A stretch of DNA of 20,967 nt. Origin: Chara braunii. Taxonomy: Eukaryota > Streptophyta > Charophyceae > Charales > Characeae. The notes under the pieces were generated by a model. That model ran no database searches and had not been told where the DNA came from. It saw only the letters and a program-made list of their open reading frames with translations. Each line of letters starts with the position of its first letter. Position 1 is the stretch's first letter. Positions 16,650 to 20,967 of this stretch are shown in pieces. The translations under genes were made by a program, and so were the position numbers. Location: the NCBI GenBank assembly GCA_003427395.1, contig BFEA01000040.1:837221-858187 (forward strand). Reading direction: 5' to 3'.

Positions 16650-16762
16650 CCGGCCCGGCAGTGAGGCCGGACCAGTTTCAGGCCGTCGGCCTGACCCTGG
16701 TCCGGTACTAGGTTATTCCGCTACTGGACCCAGGCCGGTATATCACTTCGGCCTAGGTCCAG
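16650..16762 (+). other. Three consecutive GC-rich hairpins
   Basis: Hairpin A is CCGGCC/GGCCGG (16650-16670). Hairpin B is CCGGACCAG/CTGGTCCGG (16667-16705) with an inner CAGGCC/GGCCTG stem after a 3x3 internal loop; A and B overlap by four bases. Hairpin C is CTGGACC/GGTCCAG (16724-16762) with inner GGCC/GGCC after a 2x2 loop. B and C share the same architecture and related sequence, which suggests duplication. It could be a structured RNA or a fold-back transposon; no known family is recognised. Confidence 0.5.
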
Positions 16763-16848
16763 GGCGGCAGGTTCATTTCATTCTGTTGGTTCATTCGTTC
16801 ATTGCCGGACTGGACCTTCACTCAGCTGCTGCTTCCTGTGTGTGTCCA

Positions 16849-16873
16849 TCTCTCTCTCTCTCTCTCTCTCTCA
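16849..16873. repeat. CT microsatellite
   Basis: A short CT run. About 180 bp on, a much longer GA run (17058-17120) follows. Confidence 0.9.
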
Positions 16874-17057
16874 CCATCTCCGCACGTGCCACTACACGTG
16901 CGTCACAAGGACACACAAGCTCACCGGCCTTGTTAAGTCTGGTGATGCTCGTCCCGGCGAGATCCGATCGAACGTGAAGAGACAAGCAGGGTGAGGACCC
17001 AGATGACGACAGGGTTAAGGAAGAAATCACGTTATTCAACCATTAATAGAGAGAAAC

Positions 17058-17061
17058 ACAG

Positions 17062-17120
<59 letters not shown>
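17058..17120. repeat. GA microsatellite
   Basis: An essentially pure GA run of about 30 units. Confidence 0.96.
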
Positions 17121-17124
<4 letters not shown>

Positions 17125-18015
17125 ACGAAGAAGTGGGCTAAGCCGCGAAGGGGGAAGCCAAGGTTATAAGTACATGAGTAGATGACTGTAGATCTGAAGA
17201 AAACCGGTGTTTTGTCGTGAACTTAGCTTCCAAAATAAGAGAAGAACGAAGAACAAGGCGCGCAAGCCATCTTCAGTCATCTCATGGCCCAGGCCATGCA
17301 ACCACTCGCACACCTCTTCCTTACTCAGACACTGGCGATCCTGGAAGCCACGTACCAACCTCTGTACCACAGTGATCGTCACCCCGCCAACTGAGTTTTT
17401 ACGCCAACTTGCCCAGATCCCGCAGTTCGTCGCGGCCATCGACGCACAGCCGCGGAACTGCAGTCATCTCGTCAGGAATTTCTGACAGCCGATCAAACCA
17501 CTACTTCCCTGAAGCTGGCAGATGGGTTGAGATAGATCTTTCCAGATACATTTGCGGATTTTGTAGTTGCAGAGGGGGGAATGGAAGACAGGAGAGAGGG
17601 AACGAGAAGGGGCCAAAGAGAGGGGGAAGGGGAGAGGGCTTAATCACTTTGGGAAAGCCATATCAATCCACGCGAGTCACTTCGCACCCAATCAGATTGG
17701 TTGGCCTTGCAGGCCCATATGGTTGGCCACTCAATCGGAGCTTGCGAGGATTCTGCATGTCGCAATTTCCTTGGGCTCTCCTGCTCTCTCCCCTTCGCAT
17801 CTCGATGATCGTGTCAGCAACAACGAGCTACTTCTTTCCTCCGTGCTAGACGTCAAGCAGTTCAACTACAAGCATGTCCATCTTCAAAAGATATATTTCG
17901 GGAACGATTGCCCCCCCCGGGAGCTGGTAATGCGCATCCTGGGATTTCTCCCACCATCGTGGCGGTTTCTCCGTAGACCCACTGAAGAAATGTGATGGAC
18001 GGGAGGGCAGGCAGG
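17121..18015. other. Intergenic sequence, no recognised gene
   Basis: The minus-strand frame at 17164-17439 contains a moderately protein-like stretch (LSKEEVCEWLHGLGHEMTED), but I cannot tie it to a family, and no adjoining exon or element ends are visible. The remainder is purine-rich (17570-17640) or featureless. Confidence 0.4.
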
Positions 18016-18023
18016 GAAGGGAG

Positions 18024-18067
18024 GAGCAGGAGGAGGAGGAGGAGGAGGAGGAGGAGGAGGAGGGGGG
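18024..18067. repeat. AGG trinucleotide microsatellite
   Basis: About 13 GGA/AGG units followed by a G-run. It generates spurious Pro-rich and Leu-rich frames on the minus strand. Confidence 0.93.
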
Positions 18068-18154
18068 TGGGCGGGAGCTGGGATTTTGTGCTTTGTGTCC
18101 ACCACAGGTCAAGAGATCCTGAAGGATAACTTCGCAAGAAACAGCAAGAACCAA

Positions 18155-18340
18155 CGCGTAGGGGGAGTCACAAAAACGAGTTATAATTGTACTATGGGGG
18201 CCAAGATACAGTTTGCAATTGCAGTTCCGGCCATGTATACAACCCAGCTTTCTGGCCAGGTCGGGTGCCCGAACTGCAATTGCGAACTGTATATTGGCCC
18301 AGAGTGCGATTACAACTCGTTCATTTTTGTGACTCCCGCG
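18155..18340. mobile_element. Fold-back MITE with arms of about 68 bp
   Basis: The left arm (about 18161-18227, GGGGGAGTCACAAAAACGAG to GCAATTGCAGTTC) is inverted at 18271-18339 with a few substitutions and a 3-nt indel. The 43-nt centre carries a further GGCC pair. CGCGTAG lies near both outer edges (18155-18161 and about 18337-18343), but in direct orientation, so it may be a 7-bp target-site duplication. Confidence 0.8.
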
Positions 18341-18603
18341 TAGGTACCTCAAAAAAGAAAGAAGAAAAAGGGAAAAAAGGATGGACGACGGAGAGAAGAC
18401 GGTTCATTTATTAGAGAGGAAGGACGAGACCGGAAGGAGTAAGCAGAGTCAAAGACTGCGAAGCATGCAAGGTGAAAGACGGACGGTTGGAGATTTTTAT
18501 TTTTTCTTTAAGGAAAAGACCGACGGTTGGAGATTGGGAGGGAGACTCTCGCTCAGAGATGCATCGGTCACCCATGTGTCGACAAAACAACCAGTCGATC
18601 AGT

Positions 18604-18832
18604 CCCCTCGATTGATTGATTGATTGAAAATGATTGGAACCGATTACTTTGGGGTCGGAATCCGCTGTTTACTTTGTATTTATGACCTTCACATTATGTT
18701 GATTGATTAATTGATTGATTGATTCCCTCGATTGATTGATTTAATATGATTGGAACGGATTACTTCGGTGTTGGAATCGGCTGTTTTGCACTTTCTGTTT
18801 ACTTGGTATGTATGACCTTCACATTACGTTGA
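18604..18832. repeat. Tandem repeat of about 120 bp containing ATTG arrays
   Basis: Two copies share CCCTCGATTGATTGAT, ATGATTGGAAC(C/G)GATTACTT, GGAATC(C/G)GCTGTTT and TATGACCTTCACATTA. They are separated and flanked by GATT/ATTG tetranucleotide runs, which continue to about 18872. Confidence 0.88.
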
Positions 18833-18837
18833 CTGAA

Positions 18838-18874
<37 letters not shown>

Positions 18875-19059
18875 CAGATGCAACGTGGCTATTGACGACT
18901 TGATCTGAGCAGTCTCGGCTCCTGTGCCAATCATAGATGATCTGTCACAGACTGTCAGTCAATACTAGATGGGATCTCGGCCAGTGGTCGTTCGTTCCGC
19001 GCTACCTTGTACCCTGTGCTTCTTGCTCTCTTAGTGTGCCGTGGGGCACTCCCCTTGTG

Positions 19060-19060
<1 letters not shown>

Positions 19061-19094
<34 letters not shown>

Positions 19095-19107
19095 TGCGTG
19101 TGTGTAC
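19061..19107. repeat. T-run followed by GT microsatellite
   Basis: About 21 T followed by about 13 GT units. On the minus strand this lies just beyond the end of the truncated U6 copy. Confidence 0.95.
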
Positions 19108-19114
19108 CTTGTGC

Positions 19115-19187
19115 TTCTGCATTTACCGAGGACTGCGACGTATCCCTGCCCACGGGCCATGCTAATCGTCTCTCGCGGTATCGTTCC
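19115..19187 (-). pseudogene. 5'-truncated U6 snRNA fragment
   Basis: On the minus strand, GGAACGATACCGCGAGAGACGA followed by TTAGCATGGCCC and GGCAGGGAT corresponds to the central part of U6 snRNA (GGAACGATACAGAGAAGATTAGCATGGCCC...). This region normally includes the ACAGAGA box, which pairs with the 5' splice site; here the box is altered to ACCGCGAGAGA. The 3' portion to about 19115 is badly diverged. It directly follows an A-rich stretch that ends the preceding U6-containing insert. It is not a functional spliceosomal RNA. Confidence 0.7.
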
Positions 19188-19189
19188 TT

Positions 19190-19430
19190 CTTCTTTTTTC
19201 TTTTTTTTCCTCCTTTTTTTTAAGTCTCGGTATCGTTCCAATCTCAACAGATGTCCCGCAGGGCAGTACCTTGTGCCTTCTCGCTCTTATGATCCGTGAA
19301 CTGACCGGCCCCAGGCAATTCAGAATGATTGATTGTATTCCCTTTATCTGACTGAGGGTGCCTGGATTCCAACTCGGGGGGGTCTGTATTTCAACAGTTC
19401 AGAGGTGTACCAACTGAGCTAGACCTCTGG
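19190..19430 (-). mobile_element. tRNA-derived SINE copy 1, fused to a U6 snRNA 5' segment
   Basis: On the minus strand, a tRNA-like head has an A box TAGCTCAGTTGGTA (19421-19408) and a B box GAGTTGGAATCC (19375-19364), at the spacing expected in a tRNA. The body includes TGAATTGCCTGGGGCCGGTC (from 19322). It is followed by a U6 5' segment (about 19270-19224, with GGGACATC and ATTGGAACGATACCGAGA) and then an A-rich tail (19222-19193). The D stem and T stem no longer pair, so it is not a tRNA gene. The order tRNA head, body, U6 piece, A-tail suggests a composite retroposon. Confidence 0.7.
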
Positions 19431-19513
19431 TCTTCTGGCTCCTCCCGTGTTCTGCTTCTGCACCTTCACACTTTTCCAAAGTTCAGGTTTTTTTCCTTTT
19501 AAGAAGAAGAAGG

Positions 19514-19550
<37 letters not shown>

Positions 19551-19551
19551 N

Positions 19552-19603
<52 letters not shown>
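19514..19603. repeat. Long A-run with a single N
   Basis: About 90 A with one N at 19551. The true length is unreliable, and the N may mark a collapsed or joined homopolymer. Confidence 0.95.
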
Positions 19604-19607
<4 letters not shown>

Positions 19608-19614
19608 GACGGCC

Positions 19615-19822
19615 TTGCGGTATAGTCATTGTACTGACCGGCCCCAGGCAATTCAAGGACAGAAAGATAGAAAGAAAGAAAGAGATAAAGAAAGAAAGAA
19701 AGAAAAAAAGACAGACAGAAAGACAGACAGACAGAAAGAAAGAAAGAAAGATAATATTCTGTTAAACTGGTTGCATTTTGGATTCGAACTTGGGTCTGTA
19801 TGTCGAACATGTTCAGGTGTAG
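19615..19822 (-). mobile_element. tRNA-derived SINE copy 2, 5' end replaced
   Basis: On the minus strand, TACACCTGAACATGTTCG, ACATACAGACCC and the B box GTTCGAATCC (19789-19780) match copy 1, and the 23-bp body motif is identical (19655-19633). A GAAA-rich expansion (19660-19752) separates the two parts. The A box is missing because the sequence joins the start of a plus-strand U6 copy near 19822. Confidence 0.65.
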
Positions 19823-19955
19823 GTACACTTCCAGACAACCGCTGAACTTCGGACGATGCAGGGAGCAGTAATTAGCAGGGGGGGGGCACTGCGCAGAGGA
19901 TGACACGCATAAATCGACAAATGGACCAAAAACGAAAATGGGAAAAAAAAAAACA
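19823..19955 (+). pseudogene. Near full-length U6 snRNA retropseudogene
   Basis: The plus strand follows plant-type U6 from end to end. A diverged 5' stem-loop (CACTTCCAGACAACCG) comes first. TTCGGACGATGCAGGGAGCA then stands where TTGGAACGATACAGAGAAGA is expected, and ATTAGCA leads to a G-run in place of TGGCCC. TGCGCAGAGGATGACACG and CATAAATCGACAAATGGACC then match the conserved 3' domain almost exactly. U6 is the catalytic-core RNA of the spliceosome. In this copy the ACAGAGA box reads GCAGGGA, and the 3' end continues into AAAACGAAAATGGG and an A-run instead of the terminal T-run, so it is a processed copy. It starts where the minus-strand SINE copy breaks off. Confidence 0.85.
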
Positions 19956-20018
19956 ACCAGACACGCATAAATCGACAAATGGACCAAAAACGAAAATGGG
20001 AAAAAAAAAAACAACCAA
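19903..20018. repeat. 58-bp tandem duplication of the U6 3' end and A-tail
   Basis: The segment from ACACGCATAAATCGACAAAT through the A11 tract and CAACCA occurs at 19903-19960 and 19961-20018 without visible change, so the duplication is recent. Confidence 0.96.
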
Positions 20019-20142
20019 TGTTGCTAATTGCTCCAAGCCTCGCCTGTGTCCGCTTTCGTACGATGCGATACACAACCTGCGAGCTCCGCACTCTGAAATC
20101 CTCGTCTCGTCTCCCCATGGGCCATGTCCATTCTACCCAGAT

Positions 20143-20171
20143 TGATTGATTGATTGATCACACCAGCCAGC

Positions 20172-20202
<31 letters not shown>

Positions 20203-20350
20203 GATTTGATTGATTGTTCCTGCCTGACCGTGGATTGATTGATTGATCGACTGATTGTTCACGCCTGATAGCTGATTGATTGATTGACTTGTTGATTGAT
20301 TGATTGCTTGGTTAATTGGTTGATTGATTGATTGATTGATTGATTGATCG
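20143..20350. repeat. ATTG tetranucleotide microsatellite
   Basis: ATTG runs interrupted by short unique pieces (CACACCAGCCAG, CCTGCCTGACCG). It abuts the long hairpin at 20370. Confidence 0.95.
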
Positions 20351-20369
20351 ATCCACTTACCCTCGACCT

Positions 20370-20581
20370 GGGGCCTTGAACACCCCTTCGAGAGTCATCA
20401 GAAAGGAGTCCGTCGTCCCTTTAGTTGCTCTCTACTTGTACGCTCAAGAGCTGTCAGATGCCGCCTTCGAACCCAAAGCTCGAAAGGCGGCATCTAACAG
20501 CTCTTGAGAGTACAAGTAGAGAGCAACTAAAGCGACGGCAGACTCCTTTCGGATGACTCTCGAAGGGGTGTTCAAGGCCCC
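20370..20581. mobile_element. 212-bp inverted repeat, arms about 94% identical
   Basis: The left arm (20370-20470, starting GGGGCCTTGAACACCCCTTC) and the right arm (20480-20581) are inverted copies with about six mismatches and one 1-nt gap. The loop is 9 nt (20471-20479). A transcript would form a nearly unbroken hairpin of about 100 bp. It could be a young fold-back MITE, an inverted duplication or a small-RNA precursor. No target duplication is visible. Confidence 0.9.
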
Positions 20582-20967
20582 AGCCTGCAACACCAGTTTT
20601 TTTCTCCCACCTTCTCCTAAACCGGGTTGTCGCTCCCAATCCTTCATTTTTTAACCTCCCACATCTCTTTGTCTGTTGTGTCGTCGGCTATCGTGATGTG
20701 CCCGCTGTCGGATAACACTTGCATTCTGTCTTTTTTTTTCTTTTTCCCCATATAAAACTACGCTATATTCTTCTCTCAAATCGCCTGCGATCGTTTTTTT
20801 TTTTGGGAAAAACCCACACACTCGTGTGCCCCATCTATTCTGGCCGTTTCTGGGGGGCTGCAGTCCCGCTGCTTGTCACCGGCAAGCAATGTTCAACAAA
20901 TGAAATTCGACAACACTCGGCCCTCCCATAACGGGGTCCCTTCCCCTCTCTCTCCCCCCCCCCCCCC
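20582..20967. other. Intergenic sequence ending in a C-run
   Basis: T-rich and featureless, without a recognised gene. The last 15 or so bases are C, after CT-rich sequence, and may be a low-quality or artificially ended homopolymer. Confidence 0.6.

Noticed and set aside
17164-17439. Minus-strand frame with LSKEEVCEWLHGLGHEMTED, possibly a gag-like or domain fragment
   Set aside because: I could not tie it to any family, and there is no neighbouring polymerase, protease or LTR.
17846-18352. 168-codon minus-strand frame with poly-Ser, Pro or Leu tracts
   Set aside because: Produced by the AGG microsatellite and the fold-back element at 18155-18340.
19355-19430. Functional tRNA gene
   Set aside because: A and B boxes are present, but the D and T stems do not pair and the anticodon region is malformed. 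It is better explained as a SINE head.
20953-20967. Telomeric or functional C-rich end
   Set aside because: It is a plain C homopolymer at the window edge without a telomere unit, probably low-complexity or sequencing noise.

Overview
This is repeat-dense nuclear DNA from a eukaryote, with no intact protein-coding gene that I can support. Two clues point to the green-plant lineage, probably a streptophyte alga such as a Chara-like charophyte. One is a set of U6 snRNA-derived sequences carrying the plant-type 3' domain (GATGACACGCATAAATCG). The other is a dead PIF/Harbinger transposase whose motifs resemble those I associate with charophyte genomes. The organism call is inference. The many microsatellites, long A/T runs and two single N bases inside A-runs also fit a large draft eukaryotic genome.

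Layout. 1-100 is a 21-bp minisatellite. 682-2746 and 8555-9041 hold short inverted-repeat DNA transposons, mostly non-autonomous, that begin GGGYC and in several cases sit between matching 3-bp target duplications (CTT, TTA, TAT); they nest inside one another. 3740-3995 is a CAAT tetranucleotide array and 4446-4488 a CA array. 4875-6610 carries a cluster of hammerhead ribozyme motifs on both strands, joined by a conserved ~75-nt spacer and TA-rich tracts; one copy (minus strand, 6168-6217) has every invariant hammerhead nucleotide. 9793-10471 looks like a reverse-transcribed copy of a polyadenylated RNA, with a 17-bp target duplication and an A-tail, on the minus strand. 11990-13348 is the Harbinger transposase pseudogene. 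13889-15900 is a complex of palindromic satellite-like units. 16650-16762 and 18155-18340 are hairpin-rich or fold-back sequences. 19115-20018 contains tRNA-derived SINE copies fused or abutted to U6 snRNA fragments, and a near full-length U6 retropseudogene. 20370-20581 is a 212-bp inverted repeat with arms about 94% identical.

How the parts relate. The window reads as a mobile-element graveyard: DNA transposon relics (Harbinger plus 3-bp-TSD MITEs), RNA-mediated insertions (SINE, U6, the retrocopy and a tail-only insertion) and self-cleaving-RNA repeats. The hammerhead array is the best candidate for a poorly described system. It combines a self-cleaving RNA motif, a conserved spacer and TA-rich tracts in tandem and inverted arrangement, which resembles non-autonomous hammerhead retroelements but lacks any recognised partner coding region here.
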